Of a DNA stretch of 64,000 nucleotides, positions 24,739-36,553 are shown piece after piece. This DNA is from Cladopsammia gracilis (lineage: Eukaryota; Cnidaria; Anthozoa; Scleractinia; Dendrophylliidae), in contig JAJGOT010000309.1 of assembly GCA_022457155.1 (NCBI GenBank), forward strand, positions 753,501-817,500, given 5' to 3'. The notes below the pieces were generated by a model, which was not told the DNA's origin, searched no databases, and was given only the letters and a program-made list of their open reading frames with translations. The stretch's first letter is position 1, and each line of letters starts with the position of its first letter. Position numbers and translations under genes: made by a program.

Positions 24739-25200
24739 AAATGGATGAAAAGATGCCAATGTAATTGGCGATTTATTTGATCAATGTCCATACAGTACTT
24801 ACAATCCCCTCTTTCATAATCTGCTCCTACATAAATCATATTTGTTGATAAGAAATAACACAGTTGAGATTGATGCTTGTATGGTTTTAATGTTACAAGT
24901 TTATTTTTGATTATGGATTAAATACACAAGATGTTATGATATCCTCCAAGAGTTTTGTTTCTAACGACCCCTCGGCTTATTCTATTCTTGTGAAAACACA
25001 TGGAAAGAGAACTAATTAAAGCCCCCTGTGTCTCTAATAAACCCCTGGGCTAATACTTTTCTTAAAAGCAACGATAATGCCCGGGAGAAGAGGTTGCTCG
25101 AAATGAAATACGGCTCTCGGCCAATCACCGCGTGCGGTTACTATAATTTGGATGGCGTTTCTGGTCGTATCTCCTCTTAGAGTCTTCTTCGATTCTGTAG

Positions 25201-25360
25201 GAGGATGCAACATTCCCAGTGCTATTTAGCACGTCTTTTTTTTTTTGTGCGAGTTGGTGCCGATTTAGGTCTTGGCGCCTGATTAATTGCTTCTTGTATC
25301 TCTCCTAACAGTGTTTCTCCCCACGAGTTTGACTTTGCTTTGCTATGTTTACTTCGCAAT
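25201..25360 (-). pseudogene. duplicated fragment of the GPCR 3' end, left half
   Basis: 25241-25360 is nearly identical to 30944-31063, part of the C-terminal tail coding sequence of the GPCR. 25201-25240 is nearly identical to 30684-30725. The last GPCR codons and the stop are not included. This half ends exactly at the Harbinger target duplication; the copy resumes at 30592. Confidence 0.85.
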
Positions 25361-26073
25361 AGACCTTTCCGATTTAGCGGAAGATAGGCGGAATAGGCAT
25401 ATTATATCCCGCGGTCATATTCTGCTCAGCACAGTGAATGAAATTTGCCATTCTGTGGTTTCAGTGAGTGATTGTGTTAAGAAATAACAAAACTGCCTTA
25501 TGACACGATTTTATAACGATAAGCATTTCAAATAATTCAGCGAGCACTTACAGCGAGCAAGTTACATTTGGTATGTGGCTCTATAGAATTGTCAGTGCGC
25601 GCGCTGACATCTGTCACGCATTGATGGGGTAGTTTTACACCAGAAGTTTGCTCATACATTTGGGTGCTCATAAGGTGTCCAAACGTACGAATATAAATGT
25701 GCCCGAAAACAGATAGCTTTTAGTACTTTTTGTGTGACCCGTCAGAAAAGAACTATGGTATGCAACGGAGGTGGTGACTAAACAATCGCAAGAAAAGTAG
25801 CCTCACGGTAGCATTGTTACTTTAGCACGCCTATTTTCGTCACGAGGTTCTCGCGCGATACGTTAAAGAAAATTTCCCAGTTTCACGCTATATCCTCTAA
25901 AACCTCTTCATTTGCTTTATAAGTAACGTTCTTTGGCCCTTATCATCCCGAATTTTCACGACATAAATTATAATTACATTTACTATTAAATTGCAAGAGT
26001 GAATGTAAAGATATTTTCAACAAAGGGCAACAAAACTTTATTAAAGCGCTATCGGACGTCTCCGTGTTTTTGT

Positions 26074-27216
26074 TTAATCACTCTCCAAGGAGGAGAGCAG
26101 TCCATTTTTCCTCTCCCATTTTCGGAGGGTTTTCATATGGAGCTCTGCGGCCCTGTTGGCACTTTCGAGGACACTAGGAAGCTTTTCCAAGATGCTGTCT
26201 AATTTAGATGTTCTGTCGGCACTAGTGCTTGTTGAGGCTGCACTGGTAGCTGAGCTCGTTGCCCTATGTCTCTTCTTTCTTTTCCTGGGTTGATAAAAAA
26301 AGAGGAAACAAATTGAGCGTTGTGTCTCTAACCTTTGATTATAAAACTAGCCCGAACAGCAAGTCTCTACGTGGAATAATTTTGGTAGTCAAATAAAAAA
26401 GTTCAAAGACTCGTCTCGCTTGAAATAAACCATTAATTTGTATACAGTACGAGCTGCAAAATTAATTACGCACGACTTTAAATGTTTAAAGATTGTCATT
26501 ATTACCAAGCCCGCCTAATACAAACTGCTTCTTACCTGTCTTCTGTCTTCTCCTCTTCTCTCGCCCTCTTCACCTTCTCCAAGACCTGCGCCCTCGTAGT
26601 CAGTCCATCGTCTGCATCATCCAGCTCCTACTTTCTTTCTCTCTTCTTTATTGCTTCAACTACCTCGCGAACCTCTAACTCCTCCGCAGAAAAGTCCGTC
26701 ACGCTTCCACCGTTCTCGCTTCCCTCCTCATCAGCAGTCTCACTGGCGGCAGACTCTTTCTTCGCTTCCTGGTACTCTCTCTCGATTTCCCACGTCTGTG
26801 TTATTTTTTCCTGCAATAATCAAGTAAAAAATGTTAGTTTGCAGTATTCTGGACACCTCACAACAAGAATAGAGCCATTTAAATATATCGCTTTTGCCTG
26901 AGCTTCCTAATCGTGCAATTACAATAGCTTTAATAACAGTTACATACAGTTTGCTATAGTCTATAATGATTTACTAGTATTTCCCACCTTGCTTTGGCGT
27001 TGTGTTGCCTAAGAGGTTGCTTGCACGTTTTCGCAGACTTTCTTGTAATGCCTTGTTTTGATCGGATTGGTACTGGCTTGAAACGTCATTCCCAAGAACG
27101 TCCGCGTGTTTCCGCATAATGGACAAGACGCTTAGCCAGTCGCGCCCGTGCAGATTAACGCCCTGAAGTATGAGGGAGTCCTCAACGGAAGTAAAACCTA
27201 TTCTAGTTTTTTCTCG
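26074..27216 (-). pseudogene. Harbinger Myb/SANT-like protein, decayed
   Basis: Harbinger elements carry a second gene whose Myb/SANT protein binds the transposon ends and helps the transposase enter the nucleus. On the - strand, 27216-26989 encodes REKTRIGFTSVEDSLILQGV, then NLHGRDWLSVLSIMRKH, a SANT/trihelix-like helical pattern. The next exon (26810-26536) is acidic and coiled (REYQEAKKESAASE, then EELEVREVVEAIKKRERK). It meets an in-frame TAG at 26628 and then continues in the same frame (ELDDADDGLTTRAQVLEKVK). The last exon (26284-26074) ends LHMKTLRKWERKNGLLSS and a stop after six more residues. The donor phase of the first exon does not fit the second, so a frameshift or a missed small exon is likely. 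No N-terminal start exon was found. Confidence 0.7.
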
Positions 27217-27840
27217 CTGCCATAGCGCACAAACTCAAACAGATTCGAAAAACACAGCACGTACTAAAACAGATTCGAACAGCACAGCACGTGGCACGTG
27301 GCACGTTCCCTTGATTATCTGAATACACCCTCATTTGTAATACCCGCTTTCAGCTGCTTGACCTGGAGTTATTTTAATACTACTTTATTACAACTAAAAT
27401 CCTCGCTTGCCAATAAAAGAAATATGCAATCCATGGTCACCCATCTTTACTTTTTGTATAGTATGCTGCATTAAAAAAAGCAAGCAAGGGAGAAAAAAAG
27501 AAACATTTTTCATGCTTTGAAAATTGAAGCCACTCATCATTAACTTTAGGAAACTTCAAGGCTTTTTTTTCTGCAACGCTAATTAGAATGCAATGCTCAT
27601 CACTTTTTATATGCAAGCCCTTGGCAAAATCTTCATAGTTGAAAATTTAGAGGATATTTACATTACTTTAGGACAGAATTTTGCTGAAAAGAATCACTTC
27701 TTTTTGTTGGCATTAAAAAAAGGAAAATACATTTTTTCATTCTGAACTACTGCGCTGCAGTGCTGATCAGAAATCATTCGTCCAGAACGGTCTAATTATA
27801 AATAGAAAAATTTGTTATTTGAAGTCTGTTGGTCGCATAC

Positions 27841-29249
27841 ATGAATTTCCCTCCATTCCCGTGTTTTATTTTGCTGTCCTTATTATCAACCATACAGTTT
27901 CTGGCAATACCTCTGTCCACGGATCAACTGTACAGTTTTCCACCCCCTCAGTACCCGTTTCACACCATCGCCCTCTCCTTTTTGCAACTGTTTATTTACT
28001 CTCAATACTTGACAATCACGAACACCCAGCAAACGCAGACCCTTTCCTGTTGCGACTGCTTGGAAGATATCCCCGAGGAGCAAGAAATCAAGGGAGAGCT
28101 GTTGTCAGTATTCTGCAAGCGTTGCACCCGACGGTACTTTGGTACTTCACTGGAGACACCTGAGTCCAGTTCGAGGCAATTGTGAGAAGGGTTGGAGATA
28201 ATGTTGCTCGTCCAAGGCACACTCCAAGGTATCCAAGAAGGAACAGAAGACGAGCCTGTATACTGGATGTGCCAAACAGGGTCCCCCTGGCCATGATCTG
28301 GCTGAGGCAGTATCCTAAGCTACATGTCCTTGCAAGGTTATTCATGATTAGCAAAAGCACTGTGCAGGAGGAACTATACCACGTTATCCCTATATTGTTT
28401 TTACACTACAGGGGATACATTTCCTGGCACTCTGTACGAAGATGGCAGACGTTCTTAGACACTTTTCCACTTTTTCCGAATGCAGTGGGGGCGATCGACG
28501 CTGCTATTCACAGAATCCAAAGACCATCTGGCGCTAGACAGGCTGAGTTTTATCGGGCGGACAAGAAGTGCCACTTCATGAGCACACAAATTTATTGACC
28601 CGGATGGATTGATTGTTCTACTCGTTGCTGGGTAAGGATCAGTTAAACGAGACATTGTACGTTGAAGTTTATAATTCGAGTTATGAAATAGATAGATGAT
28701 GAAATTCTTGTTCTAAGACAGATAACAAAATGTTTGTTTGCAGTCTGATGTATTTCAACGAGAGAGTTGGCTGCACTATTTTGTCGTGTAATTCGCAGGC
28801 TCCTGGGCGGCATGACAAAAAAAAAACTGGAGCACTTTAATAATATTAAGTGTTACCGTTGTGATTAGATGCATGCACTCATTTCATTTTCAATTTTCGT
28901 AGATTTCTTGGACGTCTGAATGATGCGGGCACCTACAACGGCTGCCCGCCATCGGCTTTGGAGGCGCGCGACCACTGCCGAGACGAGGACGACTGTTAGC
29001 AGATAGCGGTTACCCGAACAGGATTCCCCTTATAACACCACGGAGGATCGCCCGAAACAGACGGCAGCGAGAAGCGAACCGCGCACTCCGGTCTATTCGT
29101 TTCCGCGTCGAGCACGCTATGAGCCGCATGAAAGTATCGATGCGTCTACCACTGCAGTATTCAGACACATTCGCCCCTTCCAGCCTGTAGTAGTAGCTAC
29201 CTGTGACATGCTTACAAACAGAAGGAGACGAATCTTCCAACTGGTGTGA
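27841..29249 (+). pseudogene. Harbinger DDE transposase, decayed
   Basis: This is a DDE_Tnp_4-type transposase that would cut and paste the element. The triad can be located: D in VGAIDAAIHR (codon 28497-28499), D in LLADSGYPN (29002-29004) and E in RVEHAM (29110-29112). GRLNDAGTY follows a canonical intron (28632-28902). Upstream LRQYPKLHVLARLFMISKST is the usual helical segment. The frame is broken at least four times: TGA at 28161-28163, an extra T near 28590, a shift near 28985 and another near 29131. The terminal FRHIRPFQPVVVATCDMLTN is still readable before a stop at 29247. The protein start is unclear because the first 300 bp are low in recognisable signal. Confidence 0.85.
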
Positions 29250-30591
29250 AGATCAACCCCCTCCCCACCCTTGATAGTTTTCATCGCAAAATCTATTTTT
29301 TGACATTATGTTCTAACCGTTTGCGTTACTGTTTTATTGACATTTTCTAAAGCCCCGTCTACAATAACAACATTTATGTGGGTCTCGTGTCTAAAAGCGG
29401 CCCATTTTTCCTCTACCCAACCTGTCAAAAAATACCAGGCAAAAATGTGACTGCAGCTTAATTTCTTTTAAATCTTTTTACTTTCTCAACTTCCTTGCAT
29501 CCCTTGTGTTAAATACATATCTTAGTGATTTTAATAGTATATTTTGCATGTGATTTTAAAGCTTCGTTTTCCCCCACGGGCCAATAGACCTATTCACAGT
29601 TTCCAAACTGCTACATCACACCGAGGCCGATGTTGACCGAGCAATAATACAAACCCTCTCCTTCTCTTGAAGTGTAAATCAGTCGTATTACAATGCTAAC
29701 GAGTTTCACGTCTCTAACAATGCAAGGTCAACCTTGGCCTCGGTTTCAAACAAAGGCTTGATTACTTTTCACGTAACTGTGAAATGGAGTATTTTCAAAC
29801 ATGTAGTGGTGTTTTAGTGAAATTGTCCTGCCGTTCATGCGAAAATTTGTTGATTGTTCTTGTTTTTCAAACTACAGAACCTGAAGGTACGAAATTCTTG
29901 TAGCGCACCTTCGACACGATATCCTTTAAACTTTTTTTTAGCAATAATACTGACTATACAACATAAATGATATATTCACCAAACCTTTGCAGGTGTAGAA
30001 CAAACCACCCCCAAAAAAGTTTGACAGAGCTAGTTTTGCGCGAACGTTTTGTGACTGCCTCGAGGTGGCAATCGCGGCCTCGAAAATGTTAAATGCAGTA
30101 ATACTAAAGCCCTGAAAGATTTTGTTTAACACATGCTCAATGCTGATAAATATCAGGAGTATCAGTAAACGCGACGCGAGGAGGTGAGAAGTCATAAAAT
30201 TCGTGCGCAATTGCGAGTCTATAATAGCGCTAATATATTATACCGTGTGATGCTCTGATAAATGGAGGGTAGGAAAGACTGTATATTCTTTTTATTAATG
30301 GGCTGGTCACTTCCAGCGTTCAGATTCGGCAATCTTAGCCTTCTAAAAACGTGTGCTTTGAGATGCAAGCCAAGCAGGTTTTTTACATAAGTTATTGAAA
30401 GTTATAAACGACCAGAGATAGGGAACAGGTTGTGTAAAATTATATTTTCCAACAGGCATGGTCTCTTGCTATTTCCTATCACAAGTATGAAAGAAATTTG
30501 CACAGATAACTCGTTGAATATACTGCGGAATAACATAATGCTATTCCGCGGAATATAATATTCCTATTCCGCTAAATCGGAAAGGTATAAT

Positions 30592-30725
30592 GTGGTACCA
30601 ACATTATTGCCGGTGTCCTTTTGTAGGGCTTCTCCGTTAACGTTGATGTCGTTCGCAAGCTTCTCTTTCCTTCCTGTCCTCAGGAAGGATGCAACATTCC
30701 CAGTGCTATTTACCACGTCTTTTTG
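30592..30725 (-). pseudogene. duplicated fragment of the GPCR 3' end, right half
   Basis: 30592-30683 matches 31064-31155 with about two differences, continuing the copy that was interrupted at 25360. It is followed by a GGATGCAACATTCCCAGTGC block (30684-30725) that also occurs at 25201. The layout reads as a tandem partial duplication of the GPCR 3' region, later split by the transposon. Confidence 0.85.
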
Positions 30726-30924
30726 ATGTTCATGTCTGTTGTCTTGGTTAAGTGAGCTGGGTTTTTTTCATTAGGCGTGAGACTATATTCCACATCAGGT
30801 AGCTAGATTCCCTGCTGGCCTGTGCATGTGGCTCGATTCCCTGTGCATGTGGCTGGATGCCCGTGCTGGTAGCTGCAGTAACAGTTGCAGTGAAGCTCTC
30901 TTGACTTGGTCGAGTGGGCCGACC

Positions 30925-32130
30925 TCATTCTTGGGCGTGGCACTTTTTTGTGCGAGTTGGTGCCGATTTAGGTCTTGGCGCCTGATTAATTGCTTCTTGT
31001 ATCTCTTCAAACATGGTTTCTCCCCACGAGTTTGACTTTGCTTTGCTATGTTTACTCTGCAATGTGGTACCAACATTATTGCCGGTGTCCTTTTGTAGGG
31101 CTTCTCCGTTAACGTTGATGTCGTTCGCAAGCTTCTCCCTCCTTCCTGTCCTCAGTGCAATAGAATTTGTTTCAAGTTCCCGGGTGTTAAGCATCTCAAG
31201 CACAGTGTTCCTAAATCGGCGGTTTTTGTAGAAATACAGGATGGGACTCGTGCAGGAATTCAATTGGATTGTGGTGACAGACCAAAGATAGGCATCTCTA
31301 TCGTTAAAACCGAATAAATTACTAAGAAAAATTAACACAAAGGTTGGGGCGAACGAGACCACCAGAGCTACTGTCAAAAGGAATGCAGTCTTCGCGATTT
31401 TATTTTCCCTAATAGCTCTTGCGACTTGAACATTCAAAAAAGTTGTGGCATTCACTTTCCTCTTACGAGATTCCAGATAAATCATAATGTAAAAGTAAAC
31501 TGTAGCCAACAGACTGATTGAAAGTGGTATTGTAAAGAGACATGCGTTCGCCGTAGTCCTGGCTTTTTTCCCAACAAGGCCAAATGCATAAAGTGCAGTA
31601 GGAACAGCCGAGAGAGCTGTTAAAATCCACGCGGCAGTGATAAAGATTTTCACACGGTTTCTAGAGACAATGAGCTTGTAATTCATGCCGTTCTTGATTG
31701 CAATATATCTTTCCCAAGCTATAACAGCCAGATGGTAGACGGATGCGCTTTGAAGATACATCGCAAAGAAGCCGGCCAGGATGAAGGTACACATAGCGTC
31801 GTAATTGTCCAACAAGCGAAAGATTCCTGCAGTAAGAAACAACGGTTGAGCCACCGCGCCAATGAGAAGGTCTGAAACAGCCATACTTGCAAGAACAATA
31901 TTACATACACTTTGTAACTTCTTTTTATTTATGACAGCAATAATCAGCAGTACGTTTAGTAAAATAGCAAGAGGACTGGCGATAGTTGTGATGGTTGTAG
32001 AAGCAATAGTAGAATGCCAGCTCGGGTTCCATTTCAATGTACGGCAGAACTCAACTTGAGTGCTGTCAGCTTTGGTTGAGTTGTTCATTTTGTCGGACTT
32101 GGCACTATTGGAGATCAAGAAATTTGCCAT
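30925..32130 (-). CDS. class A (rhodopsin-like) orphan GPCR, single exon
   Basis: A seven-helix plasma-membrane receptor of 401 aa with no introns; the ligand cannot be told. N17/S18/T19 are glycosylation sequons. Helices lie near 44-68, 78-101, 112-136, 162-184, 199-220, 246-271 and 282-301. TM1 has LLNVLLIIAV (N1.50). TM2 has ASMAVSDLLIG (D2.50). C114 at the top of TM3 and C197 in ECL2 can form the conserved disulfide. The DRY motif is ERY (140-142) followed by IAI. The TM6 CWxP is replaced by SFAP, and TM7 NPxxY by SPILY, both departures from the consensus. After TM7, YKNRRFRNTVLEML forms helix 8. The C-tail is long and polar. The many intronless GPCRs of cnidarians look like this, often with amine, adenosine or melatonin receptors as nearest named hits. 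Part of the tail is duplicated downstream at 25241-25360 and 30592-30683. Confidence 0.9.
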   Translation of the reverse strand: MANFLISNSAKSDKMNNSTKADSTQVEFCRTLKWNPSWHSTIASTTITTIASPLAILLNVLLIIAVINKKKLQSVCNIVLASMAVSDLLIGAVAQPLFLTAGIFRLLDNYDAMCTFILAGFFAMYLQSASVYHLAVIAWERYIAIKNGMNYKLIVSRNRVKIFITAAWILTALSAVPTALYAFGLVGKKARTTANACLFTIPLSISLLATVYFYIMIYLESRKRKVNATTFLNVQVARAIRENKIAKTAFLLTVALVVSFAPTFVLIFLSNLFGFNDRDAYLWSVTTIQLNSCTSPILYFYKNRRFRNTVLEMLNTRELETNSIALRTGRREKLANDINVNGEALQKDTGNNVGTTLQSKHSKAKSNSWGETMFEEIQEAINQAPRPKSAPTRTKKCHAQE

Positions 32131-32639
32131 TATTAAACTTTGGGCTAATACTGACAGTAAGCCAGCTTTGCTCCACTTATGGTTAGTGAAGAACCGATGC
32201 GAAGTCCGCTTACCGGCCGCTTATTCGTAACATTTTAGAACATGCAATACAAGTCTGCCCATCTAGATGTTTCTAAAAATAATACCTGTTTTTCTGCAAT
32301 GTCCTACCGAACAAATCCCTGAATTAAACAATTCTTTTAAAGCATCGGAAGTCTTGAGATTTAATAAATTCTGACGAGCGCCATATTATTTGCGACCTCT
32401 TTCACTTTTGGAGGAAAGATCATGCAAAAGACCAAGTGAAACGTCTTTACGAATACGTATTCAAAACAATAGCCCAGGAGGGGAGCAAGGAAATCGGAGA
32501 CGGCTGCACGCAGTCTATCAAAACAATTATGAGGAAGTGAAATTCTTGTTATTTTGGCGCCTTTATAATTCAAGACACATTTGAACCATTGCAATAAGTA
32601 GGCATGTTTAGTTCACTACTTTTTCCCTCTTGTTTTTAA
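32131..32639. other. GPCR upstream region
   Basis: About 500 bp between the GPCR start and the large palindrome. It should hold the GPCR promoter and leader. No clear TATA box or open frame stands out. Confidence 0.5.
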
Positions 32640-34310
32640 GGTGGCCCGCGACTATTTAATGGCGCGGAGGCTCCCTTTTATAAATCGAATTTTCGGCATG
32701 TAAGCGTTAACCGATTTTCGTAAGTTTTGGTAAGGCGATAAAGGAGTCTACAAATTATACAGGACTTTAAGAGTGCGTATAAGATAAGCGATTAAAAGTT
32801 ACAAGCGTTTTTAGAAAACCCCATTTTTTAAGAAAACGCGAATATTTTCATAAAACGACGACAGATTTTTTTCTAATTAAGCTCAATAAGTTCCAAGACT
32901 TCAAGCTTTACTGTGAGCAATTTTCCACAAAGTCGGCTGGACAGAAATTACTGCACAGTCGAATGCTGAATTTAAGCTTCCAAATGTTATGCTTACGTAT
33001 TTGCCTCAGCTGTTGCAAAAACGCTAAAATAAGGCTACAATCGCACCCTATTACTTGAAAGCTTGATGCAACCGAAAACTTTGCTGAATAACCGGAAATG
33101 ATCGGAAGCTCCCAGCAAAAACTATAAGCAAATAAAGAATGAGATGTTTATAGTGCGTAATTTCTGAATTTCAAGAAATTTAAGTTTGTTGGTCTCGTGA
33201 AAAAACTACCGATTTGTTTTCTGGTATTTTTAAGTATGATAACATTCAGTATATGTACAAACGGCCTTACCTAGTTTCGTGTGTATAGTCTCGACAAAAC
33301 TCGGCGAATTTGGGTCGTCAAGTTTGCTACTTCACGTATTCCATTTTCTAAATGCTTTGAAAACCCCTCGTGTTCGTAAATTATTCAAAGTTGCCGCATT
33401 TTGGGTTATTTGCCACTTGGGAATCACCGATTATCGTTAATACAATAGGCCATTTGCACGATTGGCGTCATTTGAGACCATTTGACTACAAAATCGTGCA
33501 AATGAACGACGATCGGTGTTCCCAAGTGGCAAATAATCCCAGAATGCGGCAACTTTGAACAATTTACGGAACACGAGCAGCACGAGGGGTTTTCAAAGCA
33601 TTTGGAAAATGGAATACGTGAAGTAGCAAACTTGACGACCCAAATTCGCCGAGTTTCGTCGAGACTATACACTGACTATACACTATACACTTATCATACT
33701 TAAAAATACCAGAAAACAAATCGGTAGTTTTTTCACGAGTCGAACAAACTTGAATTTCTTGAAATTCATAAATTACGCGCAATAAACATCTTGTTCTTTC
33801 TTTGCTCAGTTATAGTTTTTGCTGGGAGCTTCCGATCATTTCCGGTTATTCAGCAAAGTTTTCGGTTGCATCAAGCTTTCAAGTAATAGGGTGCGATTGT
33901 AGCTTTATTTTAGTATTTTTGCAACAGCTGAGGCAAATACGCAAGCATAACATTTGTAAGCTTAAATTCATCATTCGACTGTGCAGTAATTTCTGTCCAG
34001 CCGATTTTGTGGAAAATTGCTCACAGTAAAGCTTGAAGTCTTTGAACGTATTGAGCTTAATTAGATAAAAAAACTGTCGTCGTTTTATGAAAATATTGGC
34101 GTTTTCTTAAAAAACGGGGTTTTCTAAAAATGTTTGTAACTTTTAGTCGCTTATCTTATATGCACTAAAATTTAAAGTCATGTATAATTTTCTAATTTGA
34201 AGGCTCCTTTATCGCCCTGCCAAAACTTACAAAAATCGGTTAACGCTTACATGCCGAAATTTCGATTTATAAAAGAGAGCCTCCGCGCCATTAAATAGCA
34301 GCGGGCCACC
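32640..34310. mobile_element. 1671-bp near-perfect palindromic foldback element, TTAA-flanked
   Basis: The whole element is an inverted repeat centred near 33475, with arms of more than 800 bp and almost no spacer. The outer ends are GGTGGCCCGCGACTATTTAA and its mirror TTAAATAGCAGCGGGCCACC. Inner landmarks mirror in order: GTAAGCGTTAACCGATTTTC, CCGGAAATGATCGGAAGCTC, CGAATTTGGGTCGTCAAG and CCACTTGGGAA. TTAA stands on both sides (32636-32639 and 34311-34314). No frame codes for a known protein. TTAA targets are used by piggyBac-type elements, but the terminal GGTGG is not their usual CCY start, so the superfamily is open. Confidence 0.85.
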
Positions 34311-34488
34311 TTAAATTCCATTTGTACCCTTCAGGTGTTTTTAATGGTATGTATTTAGTTTGTTTTTAAGGAGTTAAGTATTGACTGAACAAATCTTTTA
34401 AAAGCCGCGTGCAACGGACTGAATGTCGACTGGGGTCTGTCTGTAATGATTTCCTGCGGTTTTTTGCTCTTTTACAATTTGATCTCTT

Positions 34489-34609
34489 AGGCCCGGTTCA
34501 AACGTCGAACTTCACATGTGCCGAACCTAATGCAAATGAGCAAGAACAATAGATTTTCTCATTTGCATTAGGTTCGGCACATGTGAAGTTCGACGTTTGA
34601 ACCGGGCCT
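34489..34609. mobile_element. 121-bp perfect foldback MITE
   Basis: Perfect arms of about 52 bp start AGGCCCGGTTCAAACGTCGA and end TCGACGTTTGAACCGGGCCT, with a spacer under 20 bp. Confidence 0.88.
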
Positions 34610-35070
34610 GAGCTTCCTTTCTTTTTATGGTTTTGCGGTTAGTGGATTGCTTTCATGTTGATTTTTATAGAAAGGTTTTAACTATTTCTATTAAGAAAGG
34701 TTTTAACCATTTCTATTTTTTCTCTGTAAAGTGACAGGATCTAATTTTTTTTTATCATGCTGAGCACAGCTGTTTGTGTTTTCAGGAGTTTAACACGGAA
34801 ATTGATCTGTAAGAAGCATTTTACACGCGATATACTCGTTAGAGCAAAAAAAAAGGGTTTTCAAATGTTTCTCTTTGGTAGAAATTGTGCGGCCTGTCAA
34901 TCCTTGCTGTTTCCTTTCTTCTTTTTTTTTTTGCTATTTGGAAAAAAAATGTTGTTTTACAGGTTTTTTTTTTCAATTTTTCTTGTCAAATCAGCTCCCT
35001 TAATCCCGGCGGAATGAAAGTATTCTTATAATCTTCGCACCTTCTTATGTTATTCTTCGCGCCAAGTATA

Positions 35071-35169
35071 GTTTAAAAAACGAGCAGTAGTGTATTATCA
35101 GGTTAAAAACTCGAGGCGAAGCCGAGAGTTTTTACACCTGATAATACACGTGCTGCGAGTTTTTTGAAC
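35071..35169. repeat. inverted repeat around a CGAGG...CCGAG core
   Basis: GTTTAAAAAACGAGCAGTAG and TGTATTATCAGGTTAAAAAC are mirrored by GTTTTTACACCTGATAATAC and TGCTGCGAGTTTTTTGAAC. The arms are about 45 bp with a very short loop. Confidence 0.7.
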
Positions 35170-36360
35170 GGCTTCAAAAACATTCTTTCAAAAGCGTGTC
35201 CCTTCGGAATTAAAACAATTGCGCTTTTGTGCAAAGAGCAAATTAGCATATGAGAAAAACAAGTAGACTAGACTGATTAGCATACAACACATGTGCCACG
35301 TTTTCGACGAAGTGACCATTGGTTCCCGGCTCCTGTCGAAAGTTTTGGGATTTTATAGTTCTGAGGGAAAACATCTACTGAAAAATGCTATACTTAAGTT
35401 GTCAGGTACGGTAAATTAAACGGCTGACAATTTTTTTTCAGAGGTAGAGAACGAGTAGAAATAAGCAGCTTGCATCTGCGAACCAGTCGCTTACCTGGCA
35501 ATTTACACGAGGGCGCTGGTGTCATTCAAATAACGGCTCACTTGTTAAACTGTTGGTTGTTTATTTTGTTGATAAGATTCCAAATAGAATGGCGAAAGAC
35601 CAGATCTCGTAAAACAGTACTGCACAAAAATATTAAAGTCACCATTTGTTGCACTAAGAATCCTGAACAATTACGACCCATATCAGTAATCTTCATATAA
35701 AGATTACGTGTGATCTTAATATAAATATCACGGTCACTTTAAAATCATTCTCATTAAAAATTCAGCGATAATTGCATTGTTTGCCCATTCAGCCCCGAAC
35801 TTCCTTGTGACTGAAATCAAAGCCGCCACCAGGCTTTTCATAATGACCGTAGATTACCAGGTATAAAGGCTCATACACGTGATCGATTTGCGTCGTGTGA
35901 TTGGCTGATATGCTCATGCATTATTAATGAGTTTTTGAAAATCGCTTTAAATGCTGTAATTTGCATGATCTTTTTATATTGTGCTTGATAATGGAGTCAT
36001 GACTACTCCGAAACGTCGGATTTTATCGTTCCTTTTTACAGTTTTATGTTTTAAGAAATCTCTTTTAATAGGAATGAAAGATAGCTCATTTATTCATGTT
36101 TCCATCAATAGCGTAGCTCGTCTTTTGTTATATAACCACACCTAACCCACAATCCCATGTTCAATTTCTTTATTCGTATAGCCTGTATCAATTTAATTTA
36201 ACGTTCAGTTAGGAGAAGTTCATGTGAACTCAGTGATAACTGTTAGGTCTGACCGGGTAAAAAAGTTTGAAATAAAGTAACAAACATCACGCTAAAATCA
36301 GCTCAAGTCTATTTTAATCATAAAACAAAGAAGAAATAATGTTGGACTAGTGTTTACTAA

Positions 36361-36553
36361 GGCCCCGTCCACACGTATCCGGACATTTTTGAATCCGCAA
36401 CTTTTTTGTTGCGGATTGGCCTTCCGTCCACACGTATCCGGCGAATTCGGGCAAATACGATTCGAAAACGCTACGTGTGGACGCGAATATTTTCTAATCG
36501 TAACAAAAAAAAGTTGCGGATTCAAAAAGATCCGGATACGTGTGGACGGGGCC
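36361..36553. mobile_element. 193-bp Harbinger-like MITE
   Basis: The termini GGCCCCGTCCACACGTATCC and GGATACGTGTGGACGGGGCC are perfect inverted repeats. TAA flanks both sides (36358-36360 and 36554-36556), the classic TWA target of PIF/Harbinger. An internal second copy of the terminus (CCGTCCACACGTATCCGG near 36426) shows a nested or duplicated end. Confidence 0.85.

Larger units (their letters stand above)
25361..30588. mobile_element. PIF/Harbinger DNA transposon, 5228 bp
   Basis: The ends are inverted repeats: AGACCTTTCCGATTTAGCGG at 25361 and, reading inward from 30588, ATACCTTTCCGATTTAGCGG, with one mismatch. AAT stands on both sides (25358-25360 and 30589-30591) as a 3-bp target duplication, the size used by PIF/Harbinger. 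The empty site survives in the GPCR gene at 31061-31063, where the same flanks join directly (GCAATGTGG). Inside are a decayed DDE transposase (+) and a decayed Myb/SANT gene (-) in the divergent two-gene layout of the superfamily. Confidence 0.92.

Noticed and set aside
26482..26901. 139-aa Ser/Leu-rich frame on the + strand
   Set aside because: Antisense shadow of the acidic Myb/SANT exon (26536-26810, - strand).
30795..31130. 111-aa frame on the - strand overlapping the GPCR
   Set aside because: Different frame over the GPCR tail with no recognisable content; a shadow.
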